Assembly: GCF_009834025.1 (NCBI RefSeq)
Contig: NZ_CP047156.1
Span: forward strand, 3,556,067-3,620,066
Length of the DNA stretch: 64,000 bases
Direction of reading: 5' to 3'
Source: Epidermidibacterium keratini
GTDB taxonomy: Bacteria; Actinomycetota; Actinomycetes; Mycobacteriales; Antricoccaceae
The first letter of the stretch is position 1. Each line of letters begins with the position of its first letter. The notes under the pieces are model-generated. The model saw nothing but the letters and a program-made list of their open reading frames with translations, did not search any database and was not told where the DNA came from. The position numbers were made by a program, and so were the translations under genes. This document shows, piece by piece, positions 51,531 to 60,926 of this stretch.

Positions 51531-52586
51531 ATGGATGCCACCAACCGCGCAGCAGCGGTCACCGAGCACACCTACAAGACCGACCGGCACACCACCGGTT
51601 ACCTGCAGGCCGGCCCCGAGGACGGGCCGCTGATGATCTTCTGCCACGGCTGGCCGGAGCTGTCGCGCTCGTGGCGTCACCAGCTGCCGGTGTTTGGCGG
51701 GCTGGGTTTTCGCGCCGTCGCGCCGGACATGCGCGGTTACGGCCGATCGAGTGTCTACGGGACGCAGGCGGCGTACCGCCTGGAGCTGATCGTCGAGGAC
51801 ATGCTCGAGCTCATCGACGGGCTCGGCTACGAGCAGGCGGTCTGGGTCGGACACGACTGGGGGAGCCCGGTGGTCTGGAGCGTGGCCTCCCATCACGCCG
51901 ACCGGGTGCGGGCCGTCGCATCGCTGTGTGTTCCCTACCTGCCCGGTGGCTTCGTGCTCGATGAGCTGATTCCGCGCGTGGACCGCAGGGTCTACCCCGA
52001 GGACGAGTTCCCAGCGGGGCAGTGGGAATACCAGCGCTTCTACCAGGAGAACTTCGACACGGCGCGTACGACGTTCGACTCCGACATCGGCGGCGTCGTA
52101 CGCGCGCTGTTTCGACGTGGCCGCCCCGAAGGGATCGACCAGCCCGCGCCGACGGCGTACACCCGCCGCGACGGCGGCTGGTTTCGCGGTGGTCCGGTCC
52201 CTGCGCTCCCGCAGGACTACGGCGTCATCAGCGATGCCGACCACGCTGTCTACACCGCCGCCCTGTCGCGCAACGGGTTCTTCGGCCCCGACTCGTGGTA
52301 CATGCACCATGAGGCAAACGGTGAGTACGCGCGGTCGTCGCTCAACGACGGCGCGCTGAGCATGCCGGTGCTGTTCCTGCACGGCAACTATGACCAGACC
52401 TGCGAGACGGTGCGCTCGCAGCTGGCCGAGCCGATGCGCGAGTCGTGCAGCGACCTGACCGAGGTGATCGTCGACTCCGGACATTGGATGGCCCAAGAGC
52501 AGCCGGGCGCGGTCAACGCCGCCCTTGCCGGATGGCTGGCTACCTCGGTCGGCGACGTGTGGCCGGGACCACGGCCTGTGAGATGA
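51531..52586 (+). CDS. Epoxide hydrolase (alpha/beta fold)
   Basis: The protein has 351 residues. It has the HGWP oxyanion motif, VAPDMRGYGRSS, and the nucleophile elbow VGHDWGSPV in which Asp109 forms the ester intermediate, typical of soluble epoxide hydrolases and haloalkane dehalogenases. The base-charge region is DSGHWMAQEQP near 315. Lid-domain tyrosines (FYQENF region) are present. The HGWP plus GHDWG combination favours epoxide hydrolase. I chose the ATG at 51531 over upstream in-frame starts that cross the divergent promoter. Confidence 0.87.
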   Translation: MDATNRAAAVTEHTYKTDRHTTGYLQAGPEDGPLMIFCHGWPELSRSWRHQLPVFGGLGFRAVAPDMRGYGRSSVYGTQAAYRLELIVEDMLELIDGLGYEQAVWVGHDWGSPVVWSVASHHADRVRAVASLCVPYLPGGFVLDELIPRVDRRVYPEDEFPAGQWEYQRFYQENFDTARTTFDSDIGGVVRALFRRGRPEGIDQPAPTAYTRRDGGWFRGGPVPALPQDYGVISDADHAVYTAALSRNGFFGPDSWYMHHEANGEYARSSLNDGALSMPVLFLHGNYDQTCETVRSQLAEPMRESCSDLTEVIVDSGHWMAQEQPGAVNAALAGWLATSVGDVWPGPRPVR

Positions 52587-52639
52587 CCCATCACGGCGTC
52601 GATGCCGAATTGTGACAATCGTGAGAGAATCGATCGGTT

Positions 52640-53758
52640 ATGGTCGCCGTACCCCTCACCTTCACATCGCCGCGCGGAGCTAAGAAGCCGCCGCGCCATC
52701 TTGCCGACCTCGATATCGACGAGCGGCGCGCCGCCGTCCGCGAGCTCGGGCTCCCGGCGTACCGCGCTAACCAGCTCTCCACGCACTACTTCGAGCGGCT
52801 GGTCGATGACTGGAGCGCCGCGACGGACATCGGCGCGAGCGACCGCGACCGGCTGACCGGTGAGCTGCTGCCCAATCTGCTCACGCCGGTGCGCGAGCTG
52901 ACCTGTGATGACGGAATGACGCGCAAGACGCTGTGGCGACTGTTTGACGGCGCGCTCGTCGAGTCGGTGTTGATGCGCTATCCGGACCGTACGACGCTGT
53001 GCATCTCCAGCCAGGCCGGCTGCGGGATGGCGTGCCCGTTCTGCGCGACCGGCCAGCAGGGTCTGACCCGCAACCTGTCGGCGGCCGAGATCGTCGAGCA
53101 GGTCGTCGTCGCCGCCCGCGCGATGCGCCGCGGCGAGATCGAGGGTGGCCCGGGACGCCTCAGCAACATCGTCTTCATGGGCATGGGCGAGCCGCTGGCC
53201 AACTACAACCGGTTGATGTCGGCCGTACGCCGGATCATCTCGCCGGCGCCCGAAGGGCTCGGGATCAGCGCGCGTGGCGTGACCATCTCGACCGTTGGGC
53301 TGGTGCCGGCGATCAAGCGGCTGACCGAGCAGAAGCTGCAGGTGCGGCTCGCGGTCTCGCTGCACACTCCCGACGACGAGCTGCGCGACAGCCTCGTCCC
53401 GGTCAACAACCGCTGGAACGTCGACGAGGTCCTCGATGCGGCCTGCGAGTACGCCGAAACCACCGGCCGTCGCGTCTCCATCGAGTACGCGCTCATTCGA
53501 GACGTCAACGACCAGCCGTGGCGGGCCGACCTGCTCGCCGAACGACTGCGCGCTCGCGGGAGCTTCCCGTGGGTGCACGTCAACCTGATTCCGCTCAACC
53601 CGACACCCGGCTCGAAGTGGGATGCCAGTCCCAAGCCGGTGGAGGAAGAGTTCGTACGCCGCCTCATCGCAGGCGGCGTACCGACCACCGTGCGCGATAC
53701 CCGCGGACGGGAGATCGACGGTGCCTGCGGACAGCTGGCCGCCTTGGAGGAGAAGTAG
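52640..53758 (+). CDS. rlmN: Dual-specificity RNA methyltransferase RlmN
   Basis: The 372-residue radical-SAM enzyme makes 2-methyladenosine at 23S A2503 and tRNA A37. The iron-sulfur motif CGMACPFC gives C128, C132 and C135. [10 protein letters not shown], the SAM-binding region, follows. The methyl-accepting cysteine pair is completed by the C-terminal DGACGQL. Position after cdsA and before dxr is conserved in actinobacteria. It ends 2 bases before a DivIVA-domain gene. Confidence 0.94.
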   Translation: MVAVPLTFTSPRGAKKPPRHLADLDIDERRAAVRELGLPAYRANQLSTHYFERLVDDWSAATDIGASDRDRLTGELLPNLLTPVRELTCDDGMTRKTLWRLFDGALVESVLMRYPDRTTLCISSQAGCGMACPFCATGQQGLTRNLSAAEIVEQVVVAARAMRRGEIEGGPGRLSNIVFMGMGEPLANYNRLMSAVRRIISPAPEGLGISARGVTISTVGLVPAIKRLTEQKLQVRLAVSLHTPDDELRDSLVPVNNRWNVDEVLDAACEYAETTGRRVSIEYALIRDVNDQPWRADLLAERLRARGSFPWVHVNLIPLNPTPGSKWDASPKPVEEEFVRRLIAGGVPTTVRDTRGREIDGACGQLAALEEK

Positions 53759-53760
53759 CA

Positions 53761-54297
53761 GTGCGCGAAGCACGTCCTGAGTTCGACCGACCGAAGATGG
53801 GCCGCAAGGGTTACAGCGCGACCGAAGTCGACTCGTTCGTCGACAAGGTCCTGTTCCGGCTCAACGACGACCGTTCGCATGACGGGCTGTCAGCCGGCGA
53901 GGTCGGCATCATGTTCTTCACTGAGGAGCGCGGTGCATCGGCGTACGACTCGCATCAGGTCGACGAGTGGCTGGTCAGCATGAAGGAGCGCGTCGCCGAG
54001 GTCGAGGCGCACCTGCACGAAAACGACCTGCCCGAGCAGCGCGAGGGCTCGATCGTCGACATGCCCGCGGCCCCGCACTTCGCCGACCGCTTTCCGCGGG
54101 TGAGCCGCGCCGTACTCGGCTTTTCGGTGCCGGAGGTCGACGGCGCGATGGAGCAGCTGCGCGCCCAGCTCGCCGGGCCGACTCCGCCCACGGGCCAGCA
54201 GATCCTCGGGCTGGCCTTTAGCGAGGAGCCTGGTGGTTATCGGCAGGCGGCGGTTGCCCAGTCCCTCGAGATGATTGCCATGGCCCGCGACATCTGA
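53761..54297 (+). CDS. DivIVA-domain protein (two short repeats)
   Basis: The 178-residue protein has two DivIVA-type N-terminal modules: RKGYSATEVDSFVDKVLFRL (about 13-32) and LGFSVPEVDGAMEQLRAQL (about 120-138). It lacks the long coiled coil of Wag31/DivIVA. Such short proteins are probably soluble adaptors at the cell pole or septum; the role is unknown. The GTG start lies two bases after rlmN. Confidence 0.75.
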   Translation: MREARPEFDRPKMGRKGYSATEVDSFVDKVLFRLNDDRSHDGLSAGEVGIMFFTEERGASAYDSHQVDEWLVSMKERVAEVEAHLHENDLPEQREGSIVDMPAAPHFADRFPRVSRAVLGFSVPEVDGAMEQLRAQLAGPTPPTGQQILGLAFSEEPGGYRQAAVAQSLEMIAMARDI

Positions 54298-54374
54298 CGC
54301 GAGTCACCGACGTTGGTGACGACGCGGGCCCAGCAAACATCGCCCGCGACATCTAGGGCGCGGCCTTCAACGCG

Positions 54375-54433
54375 ACGCGCGGTGGGTTCTGCACCGCTAT
54401 CGAGCCGATAGCGGTGCAGAATCCACCGCGCGT
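54375..54433. repeat. Dispersed hairpin element, copy F
   Basis: A nearly perfect 28-bp stem with a loop of about 3-4 bases: ACGCGCGGTGGGTTCTGCAC continuing to CCGCTATCG, with one mismatch between arms. It is the same subfamily as copy A. It lies between the converging DivIVA-domain and DUF2631 genes. The rest of the 152-bp gap holds a small GTCACC/GGTGAC hairpin (54303-54320) and a 13-base repeat of the gene end. Confidence 0.85.
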
Positions 54434-54449
54434 GGTCGTGTCTTCGGGT

Positions 54450-54725
54450 CTACTTGCGCCAGGCTTTGCGGCGCTTGCTGGCGTCGTAGGCCAGCGCGCC
54501 CAGCATGATCGCGGCGATGAGAGCGAGCCAGAGGTCCTCGACGCGGCCGTGGTGGTTGCCGATCGTCATCAGCAGCAGCACGATCGCGACGACGAAGCCG
54601 CCGATCCGCGCGCCCTTGCCGAACGTGTGGTTCCAGCCCCAGAAGTCCGGGTCGTTGGTGTCGACGCCCGCGGGATTGCTTGCGTGCGCGTTGGTCGCGT
54701 GTGCGTCAGTGGTCGTGCCGGCCAC
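54450..54725 (-). CDS. DUF2631 membrane protein
   Basis: The 91-residue protein has a His/Asn/Ala-rich N-terminus, the conserved DPDFWGWNHTFGKGARIGG block, and two membrane helices (GFVVAIVLLLMTIG and WLALIAAIMLGALAY) separated by HHGRVEDL, with a basic end. The family is restricted to actinobacteria and of unknown function. I recall its neighbourhood with rlmN and dxr in mycobacteria. The GTG has GGGAGG upstream. Confidence 0.85.
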   Translation of the reverse strand: MAGTTTDAHATNAHASNPAGVDTNDPDFWGWNHTFGKGARIGGFVVAIVLLLMTIGNHHGRVEDLWLALIAAIMLGALAYDASKRRKAWRK

Positions 54726-54819
54726 GGGTGCCTCCCTGCAAAGCTGCTGTTGCGCTCCATCATTCCATCGCGACCGGGCTGCGTCGCAACCAGGTCGCGG
54801 GTAGGTGGGTCAATGTGCA

Positions 54820-54843
54820 AAATTCCGGAATTTCGGATAACCT
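54820..54843 (+). promoter_or_regulatory. Operator palindrome and promoter of the ArsR-like gene
   Basis: AAATTCCGGAATTT (54820-54833) is a perfect 14-bp palindrome directly upstream of TAACCT (54838-54843), which lies 6 bases before the ATG at 54850. A regulator bound here would block the -35/-10 spacer, so autorepression is likely. Confidence 0.6.
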
Positions 54844-54849
54844 GATGCC

Positions 54850-55380
54850 ATGGCACAGAAGGAGACCGTTGAGCATCGACTTGCCGAGCTCGAGCAGCGA
54901 GTACGCCGCCTGGAGGCCGGCGCCGACCCAGCCCAAGGCTCGTCGGCGCTCTCTGCCGACGAGAAAGATGCCTTCTGGGCGCTGCTTGAGCTAGGCAGGC
55001 GTTCCGGACGGCCAGACTCAGCCGGGTCGGTGATGATCGTCGGCGATGTGCGCACGCCTTCTGGCCACGAGGCGAAGTGGCAGCTTGGCGGCGACACCGA
55101 CGATCTACTTGCATCGGACTGGGCGGAGCGAGCAACTGTGTTTGCCGCGCTCGGCCACCCGGTGCGGCTGGCGATTCTGCAGGCGGTCGTGACGGGCAGC
55201 GCGTCGACCGCAAAAGAGCTGGCCGACGTACTCGACGTGGGTTCGGTCGGCCAGATCTATCACCACCTCAAGGAGCTCACGGCCGCTGGCTGGCTCTCGG
55301 CCGGTTCCGGCAAGCGGTATGCCGTACCCGCGGGGCGGCTCGTCTCACTCCTCACCACCTTGCTTGGAGGCACCCGATGA
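54850..55380 (+). CDS. ArsR-like winged-helix regulator with N-terminal coiled coil
   Basis: The protein has 176 residues. An N-terminal heptad helix HRLAELEQRVRRLEA (about 8-23), a variable middle, then a winged helix from about 95: VFAALGHPVRLAILQAVV, TAKELADVLDVGSVGQIYHHLKELTAAGWL and the wing GKRYAVPAGR. It overlaps the downstream M23 peptidase gene by 4 bases, so the two are one operon. A perfect palindrome overlaps its promoter. No metal-binding cysteines are present; the whole protein has no Cys. Confidence 0.8.
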   Translation: MAQKETVEHRLAELEQRVRRLEAGADPAQGSSALSADEKDAFWALLELGRRSGRPDSAGSVMIVGDVRTPSGHEAKWQLGGDTDDLLASDWAERATVFAALGHPVRLAILQAVVTGSASTAKELADVLDVGSVGQIYHHLKELTAAGWLSAGSGKRYAVPAGRLVSLLTTLLGGTR

Positions 55381-56252
55381 CGGGCACCGTGCACCTAAGC
55401 ACGCCGCCGAGGTCACCGCGACGGATGATCGCCCGGCTCTATAGCGTTGCCGTGATCGCCTTCGTGGCCTGGGTCGTCGCCGCGTTCGTGCTCGATCTGA
55501 ACGTGTGGTTGCTCATCGCGGTCGCCGCCGCGCTGATCGTGCTCATGAGCATCAAGGCGCCGAGATCCGACCGGGCGCCGACGGAGGTGGGTACGCCGGT
55601 GCGTGGTCGATGGGCCGCGCTCAACAGCCCGGCGACCAAGGTGCCCAGCCACGGCACCCGCGGTTATGGGCAGGAGTATGCGATCGACATCCTGCGGGCC
55701 ACGACGACCGGCAAGACCATCAGCCTCGGGCTCACCGGCGGGTACCGGCGACCGACCGAGTTTTCCTCGTACGGCGAACCCGTGCTCGCCGCTGCCGCGG
55801 GCACCGTCGTGCACGTCTCCGATCGCTGGCGCGACCATCGCTCGCGCTCTTCGTGGCCGGCCGTGCTCTACCTGCTGATCCTTGAGCAGTTCCGGGTGCT
55901 CGGCGGCTTCGGCGCGGTCGGCGGCAACCACGTCATCCTCGATCACGGCGACGGGACGTACGCCGCCTACGCGCACCTGCGGCGCGGCAGTGTGCGGGTC
56001 CGCCGCGGCGAGCAGGTTGCCGCCGGGCACCAGCTCGCAGAGGTCGGAAACTCCGGTAACACCAGCGAACCGCACCTGCACTTCCAGCTCATGGACCACC
56101 CGCATCCCAACGCCGCCGCCGGGCTGCCGTTTCGGTGGCGCGATGCCACGGTGCAGCCCGGGGTGCGCGATGACCATTGGCCCGCCGAGAAGGTGACGTC
56201 GCAGGTCACCGCCGGTCTACCGGCAAACGGGCAGGTCTTCGAAGCGCCGTGA
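55377..56252 (+). CDS. Membrane-anchored M23 family metallopeptidase
   Basis: The 291-residue protein has two adjacent membrane helices (about 22-42 and 45-60) and then a LytM/M23 domain. Zinc-site candidates are [15 protein letters not shown], and HLHFQLMD with the full Hx[13 protein letters not shown] and [23 protein letters not shown] are the classical strands. It should cleave peptide cross-links in the cell wall or a secreted peptide. Translation is coupled to the ArsR-like repressor (ATGA overlap). dxr starts 8 bases later and may be read through. Confidence 0.83.
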   Translation: MTGTVHLSTPPRSPRRMIARLYSVAVIAFVAWVVAAFVLDLNVWLLIAVAAALIVLMSIKAPRSDRAPTEVGTPVRGRWAALNSPATKVPSHGTRGYGQEYAIDILRATTTGKTISLGLTGGYRRPTEFSSYGEPVLAAAAGTVVHVSDRWRDHRSRSSWPAVLYLLILEQFRVLGGFGAVGGNHVILDHGDGTYAAYAHLRRGSVRVRRGEQVAAGHQLAEVGNSGNTSEPHLHFQLMDHPHPNAAAGLPFRWRDATVQPGVRDDHWPAEKVTSQVTAGLPANGQVFEAP

Positions 56253-56259
56253 GGCATCC

Positions 56260-57480
56260 ATGCGCGACAATCGAGCGGTGAGTATCCGCGACGTCGTCAT
56301 CCTCGGAGCCACCGGCTCGATCGGCACCCAGGCGATCGAGATCATCCGCGCCAACCCCGACCGCTTCCGCGCGGTCGCGTTGAGCGCGTCCGGGCGGCAT
56401 CCGGCGCAGCTTGCCGAAGACGCGCTCGAGCTCGGTGTGCACACGGTTGCCGTCGCGCAGGGCACCGCCATCGAAGACGTGCTGCTGCACCTGAAGGCAG
56501 CGGCGCAGCGGCGCGGCACGCAGCGGCTGCCCAAGGTCATCGGCGGTCCGGGATCGACGGCCGATCTTGCCGAGCTCGACTGCGACGTCGTACTCAACGC
56601 CGTCGCAGGCTCGGTCGGGCTGGCCGCTACTTTGCGCACCTTGCAGCGGGGTACGACGCTCGCGCTGGCCAACAAGGAGTCGCTGGTCGCCGGCGGCCGG
56701 CTGGTCACCGAGCTGGCCGCACCGGGGCAGATCGTGCCGGTGGACTCCGAGCACTCGGCGATGGCGCAGTGCCTGCGGGCCGGTCGCCGTGATGAGGTCG
56801 CCCGCTTCATCCTGACCGCCAGCGGCGGACCGTTTCGCGGGCGCACCGCGGGCGAGCTCGACAACGTCACCCTTGAACAGGCGCTGGCGCACCCGACCTG
56901 GGCGATGGGCCTGAGCAACACGCTCAACAGCGCCACGCTGGTCAACAAGGGGCTGGAGCTCATCGAGGCGCACCTGCTCTTTGACGTCGACCCCGAAGAC
57001 ATCGTCGTCACCGTGCATCCGCAGTCGATCGTGCACTCGATGATCGAGTACGCCGACGGCTCGACGATCGCGCAGGCCTCACCGCCGGATATGCGCCTGC
57101 CCATCTCGCTCGCTCTCGGCTGGCCCGAGCGAGTGCCGGACGCGTCACCAACGTTTGACTGGACCCAATCGCAGACCTGGACCTTCGAGCCGCTGGATGA
57201 CGCGACGTTTCCCGCCGTCTCGCTCGCGCGGCACAGCGCGAAGGTCGGCGGGCAGGCGCCGGCGGCGTACAACGCGGCCAACGAGGAGGCGATCGCGGCG
57301 TTCGCCGAGGGCCGGCTGCGCTTCGGCGACATCGTGCGTGTGATCGACGGCGTACTCGACCAGGGCCACGCACACGGCGACTTGACGGCCAATGCGGGTA
57401 CCTTCGACGACGTACTCGCAGGCGAGCAGGTCGCCCGCGACCGTGCTCAGCAGCTGATCGCCGGCCTCCAGAAGGACTAA
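56260..57480 (+). CDS. dxr: 1-deoxy-D-xylulose 5-phosphate reductoisomerase
   Basis: The 406-residue enzyme carries out the second step of the MEP isoprenoid pathway. The NADPH motif is [14 protein letters not shown] (about 15-28), followed by [12 protein letters not shown], the metal-binding PVDSEHSA, and TASGGPFRG with HPTWAMG. With rip1 and ispG it forms the conserved dxr-rip1-ispG group. Confidence 0.95.
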   Translation: MRDNRAVSIRDVVILGATGSIGTQAIEIIRANPDRFRAVALSASGRHPAQLAEDALELGVHTVAVAQGTAIEDVLLHLKAAAQRRGTQRLPKVIGGPGSTADLAELDCDVVLNAVAGSVGLAATLRTLQRGTTLALANKESLVAGGRLVTELAAPGQIVPVDSEHSAMAQCLRAGRRDEVARFILTASGGPFRGRTAGELDNVTLEQALAHPTWAMGLSNTLNSATLVNKGLELIEAHLLFDVDPEDIVVTVHPQSIVHSMIEYADGSTIAQASPPDMRLPISLALGWPERVPDASPTFDWTQSQTWTFEPLDDATFPAVSLARHSAKVGGQAPAAYNAANEEAIAAFAEGRLRFGDIVRVIDGVLDQGHAHGDLTANAGTFDDVLAGEQVARDRAQQLIAGLQKD

Positions 57481-57488
57481 CCCACGCC

Positions 57489-58820
57489 ATGCTCACCGCC
57501 CTCGGAGTGCTCCTGTTCGTCGTGGGGCTGCTGTTCTCCATCTGGTGGCACGAGCTCGGCCACTACCTTGCCGCCAAGAAGTTCGGCATGCGGGTCAGCC
57601 AGTTCTTCGTCGGCTTCGGGCCCACGATGTGGTCGCGCCAGCGCGGCGAGACCGAGCACGGCATCAAGTGGATCCCGCTCGGCGGCTTCATCCGCATCGT
57701 CGGGATGATCCCGCCGGCCCGCAAGCCCGACAAGGACATCGCCGGCGGGCGGTTCAGCGACCTGATCACCCAGGTGCGCGAGCAGTCGCAGGCCGAGGTG
57801 CTGCCGACCGACGGCGACCGGGTCTTCTACGCCAAGCCGTGGTGGCAGCGCGCCATCACCATGATCGCCGGGCCGATCCAGAACGCGATCCTGGCCGCGA
57901 TCATCTTCACCATCGTGCTCACCGCGTTTGGTGTCGCCACGCCGTCGCTGACGGTGCAGACCGTCACCGAGTGCGTGCTGCCCTCGACCACGAACGCGAA
58001 GAACTGCACGACACCGGTCGATAAGGATGGCCGCGTCTGCGAGGCCGGCGCGACCGACTGCGCGCTGCCGCCGAAGAGCCCGGCCGCCGAGGCCGGCTTC
58101 CGCCCGGGCGACACCATCACCGAGCTCAACGGAGAACCGGTCGGCAACTGGGACGACATCCGCAGCGAGATCCGCGTCTCGGCCGGCGAGCAGCTCGTCT
58201 TCGGTGTCGACCGCGCCGGCGAGTCGCTTCAGCTGAGCCTCACGCCGATGCCGAACAAGGTGCGCGCTGATGACAACCCGGACCAAACGGTCACCGTGGG
58301 CTACGTGGGTATCGCACCCACGACCCCGATGACGCCGATGCCGATCTCCGAGGTGCCGGGGTACGTCGGCAGCATCGTCTCGACCGCCGTCGACCGCATC
58401 ATCGAGCTGCCCTCGCGGGTGCCGCAGCTGTTCCGGGCGACCTTCGCCGGGGAGGAGCGGGACCCCGAGGGCCCCGTCGGTGTGGTCGGTGTCGGACGCC
58501 TGTCGGGGGAGATCCTGGCGCTGGACCAGCCGGTCGCCGAACGCGTCGCCTACTTCCTGTCGCTGCTGGCCTCGCTGAACCTGATGCTGTTCCTGTTCAA
58601 CCTGCTGCCGCTCTACCCGCTTGATGGTGGTCACATCGTCGGCGCGCTTTATGAAGGAGTGCGCAACGGCGTCTATCGGCTGCGCCGCAAGGTGCCACCC
58701 GGACCGGTCGACACGGCGCGCATGATGCCGGTCGCGTACGTCGTCGCCTCGGTGTTCATCGTCTTCAGCGGTCTGCTGGTGATCGCCGACATCATCAACC
58801 CCATCACCCTGAACGGATAG
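57489..58820 (+). CDS. rip1: Site-2 intramembrane metalloprotease (Rip1/RseP)
   Basis: The 443-residue polytopic protease cleaves anti-sigma factors and other membrane proteins. The zinc site HELGH (H21-H25) lies in the first helix. A PDZ domain (about 190-270, with [21 protein letters not shown]) follows the second helix, and the third zinc ligand is D379 in PLDGGH. Two cysteines-plus regions in the PDZ flank (TECVLPS...[14 protein letters not shown]) are extracytoplasmic and may form disulfides. It starts 8 bases after dxr. Confidence 0.93.
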   Translation: MLTALGVLLFVVGLLFSIWWHELGHYLAAKKFGMRVSQFFVGFGPTMWSRQRGETEHGIKWIPLGGFIRIVGMIPPARKPDKDIAGGRFSDLITQVREQSQAEVLPTDGDRVFYAKPWWQRAITMIAGPIQNAILAAIIFTIVLTAFGVATPSLTVQTVTECVLPSTTNAKNCTTPVDKDGRVCEAGATDCALPPKSPAAEAGFRPGDTITELNGEPVGNWDDIRSEIRVSAGEQLVFGVDRAGESLQLSLTPMPNKVRADDNPDQTVTVGYVGIAPTTPMTPMPISEVPGYVGSIVSTAVDRIIELPSRVPQLFRATFAGEERDPEGPVGVVGVGRLSGEILALDQPVAERVAYFLSLLASLNLMLFLFNLLPLYPLDGGHIVGALYEGVRNGVYRLRRKVPPGPVDTARMMPVAYVVASVFIVFSGLLVIADIINPITLNG

Positions 58821-58855
58821 CTCCCAGCCCGCCGGGCAGAAGTAGGATTGAAGTC

Positions 58856-60007
58856 ATGAGCGTTAATCTCGGCATGCCCGCGCTACCTCCTCCCACCCTC
58901 GCCCCGCGCCGGGCCAGCCGCCAGCTCAACGTCGGCGGCGTACTCGTCGGCGGCGATGCACCGGTCTCGGTCCAGTCGATGACCACCACCGTCACTGCAG
59001 ACATCAACTCGACCTTGCAGCAGATCGCCGAGCTCACGGCCTCGGGCTGTCAGATCGTGCGGGTCGCGGTGCCCAGCCAGGATGATGCCGAGGCGCTTCC
59101 GGCGATCGCGAAGAAGTCGCAGATCCCGGTGATCGCCGACATCCACTTCCAGCCGAAGTACGTCTTTGCCGCGATCGACGCCGGCTGCGCTGCGGTGCGC
59201 GTGAACCCCGGCAACATCAAGGCCTTCGACGACAAGGTCGGTGAGATTGCGCGCGCCGCCAAGGATGCGGGTACGCCGATCCGGATCGGGGTCAACGCCG
59301 GAAGCCTCGACAAGCGCCTGCTCGCCAAATACGGCAAGGCGACCCCCGAGGCGCTCGTGGAGTCCGCGCTGTGGGAGTGCTCGCTGTTTGAGGAGCACGA
59401 CTTCCGCGACATCAAGATCTCGGTCAAGCACCACGATCCCGTCGTGATGGTGCGTGCCTACCAGCTGCTCGCGCAGCAGTGCGACTACCCGCTGCACCTC
59501 GGCGTCACCGAGGCCGGTCCGGCGTTCCAGGGCACCATCAAGTCGGCCGTCGCCTTCGGCGCGCTGCTGAGCCAAGGGATCGGCGACACGATCCGGGTCT
59601 CGCTGTCCGCGCCGCCGGTCGAGGAGGTCAAGGTCGGGCTGCAGATCCTCGAGTCGCTGAACCTGCGCGAGCGCGGCCTGGAGATCGTCTCGTGCCCCTC
59701 GTGCGGACGCGCTCAGGTCGACGTCTACAAGCTGGCCGACGAGGTCACCGCCGGGCTCGAGGGCATGAAGGTGCCGCTGCGCGTCGCGGTCATGGGCTGC
59801 GTCGTCAACGGACCGGGTGAGGCCCGCGAGGCCGATCTCGGTGTCGCCTCGGGCAACGGCAAGGGCCAGATCTTCGTCAAGGGCGAGGTGATCAAGACCG
59901 TTCCTGAGTCGCAGATCGTCGAGACCCTCATCGAGGAAGCCATGCGCATCGCCGACGAGATGGGCGAGCCCGTCGTCGACGGCGAGCCCACCGTCAGCGT
60001 CTCGTAG
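58856..60007 (+). CDS. ispG: 4-hydroxy-3-methylbut-2-en-1-yl diphosphate synthase
   Basis: The 383-residue iron-sulfur enzyme is the penultimate MEP-pathway step. The TIM-barrel part begins [15 protein letters not shown]. The 4Fe-4S cysteines are C280 and C283 (CPSCGR) and C315 (GCVVNGPGE). TAGGAT (58843-58848) lies 7 bases before the ATG, so it has its own leaderless promoter besides any read-through. The GNAT gene follows after 2 bases. Confidence 0.95.
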   Translation: MSVNLGMPALPPPTLAPRRASRQLNVGGVLVGGDAPVSVQSMTTTVTADINSTLQQIAELTASGCQIVRVAVPSQDDAEALPAIAKKSQIPVIADIHFQPKYVFAAIDAGCAAVRVNPGNIKAFDDKVGEIARAAKDAGTPIRIGVNAGSLDKRLLAKYGKATPEALVESALWECSLFEEHDFRDIKISVKHHDPVVMVRAYQLLAQQCDYPLHLGVTEAGPAFQGTIKSAVAFGALLSQGIGDTIRVSLSAPPVEEVKVGLQILESLNLRERGLEIVSCPSCGRAQVDVYKLADEVTAGLEGMKVPLRVAVMGCVVNGPGEAREADLGVASGNGKGQIFVKGEVIKTVPESQIVETLIEEAMRIADEMGEPVVDGEPTVSVS

Positions 60008-60009
60008 CT

Positions 60010-60849
60010 GTGCGCACCGGCACCGGCTCGCGCCAGCTCAGCGCCTCAGACCTCGCCGAGGTCGACCGGCTGCTACGCCGCGACCCGGTGGAGTCGGTGC
60101 TGATCGGCTCGCGACTGGCCGGTGACGACCGCGAGCGCACCCAGACGATGCGGGCGATCTGGGGCTATCCCGATGATCAGCCTCAGTCGCTGTGCTTCTT
60201 CGGGGCAAACCTGATTCCGCTGTACGCCGACCAGGCCGCTGCGGACTCGTTCGTCACGATCGCGCTCGCGAAAGGTCGCATGTGCTCCTCGATCGTCGGC
60301 GAGCGCGAGACCGTCGCCTACATGTGGTCAGAGCTCGAAGAGAGCTGGGGCCCGGCCCGGTTGATCCGGTGGCGCCAGCCGGTCATGGCCACCGGTACGC
60401 CGTCGCTGATCACGCCCGACCCCGAGGTGCGCCCGGCGACCCGCGACGACTTCGACGTCCTGTTTCCGGCGTCGGTGCGGATGTACGAGGAAGAGATCGA
60501 GGCCTCGCCGCTCAGCGGTGGCGGGCGGCCGATCTACGAACATCGACTTCGGTCGATGATTGACCGCGGGCGCGCGTTCGTGCGGATCGTCGACGGTGAG
60601 GTCGCGTTCAAGGCAGAGCTTGGAGCCGTGACGCCGTACGCCGCGCAGATCCAGGGAGTCTGGGTCGACCCGGCCCGCCGTGGACAGGGCCTCGGTGCCG
60701 CGGGCACGGCCGCCGTACTCAACGCGGCGTTGGCCAGCGGTCACCAGACCGTGAGCCTGTATGTCAACGACTTCAACGAACCGGCGATCCGCGCCTACCG
60801 GTCGGTGGGCTTCGAGACCGTCGCGGAGTTCATGACCGTCCTGTTCTGA
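60010..60849 (+). CDS. DUF4081-GNAT acetyltransferase
   Basis: The protein has 279 residues. An N-terminal DUF4081 domain (about 1-125, with RRDPVESVLIGSRL and FFGANLIPL) precedes a GNAT domain with the acetyl-CoA loop VDPARRGQGLGAAG and the closing NEPAIRAYRSVGFE. It is closely coupled to ispG. I recall the same neighbour in mycobacteria. The substrate is unknown. Confidence 0.88.
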   Translation: MRTGTGSRQLSASDLAEVDRLLRRDPVESVLIGSRLAGDDRERTQTMRAIWGYPDDQPQSLCFFGANLIPLYADQAAADSFVTIALAKGRMCSSIVGERETVAYMWSELEESWGPARLIRWRQPVMATGTPSLITPDPEVRPATRDDFDVLFPASVRMYEEEIEASPLSGGGRPIYEHRLRSMIDRGRAFVRIVDGEVAFKAELGAVTPYAAQIQGVWVDPARRGQGLGAAGTAAVLNAALASGHQTVSLYVNDFNEPAIRAYRSVGFETVAEFMTVLF

Positions 60850-60850
60850 G

Positions 60851-60911
60851 CTTCTGCGGTGGAGTTTTGAGGTCTACGCGGCCGCTAAACCTCAATTAAC
60901 CACCGCAGAAG
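60851..60911. repeat. Dispersed hairpin element, copy G
   Basis: Arms CTTCTGCGGTGG and TGAGGT on the left and their complement on the right, with a mismatched 5-base segment between them. It shares the CTGCGGTGG outer arm with the family but has its own inner part. It lies between the converging GNAT and transketolase-like genes and could double as a terminator for both. Confidence 0.75.
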
Positions 60912-60926
60912 GCGCCGGCCCGAAGC

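Noticed and set aside
54283-54357. Repeat of GCCCGCGACATCT at the end of the DivIVA-domain gene and 59 bases later
   Set aside because: A single 13-base duplication with no further structure is probably a small slippage event of no functional weight.
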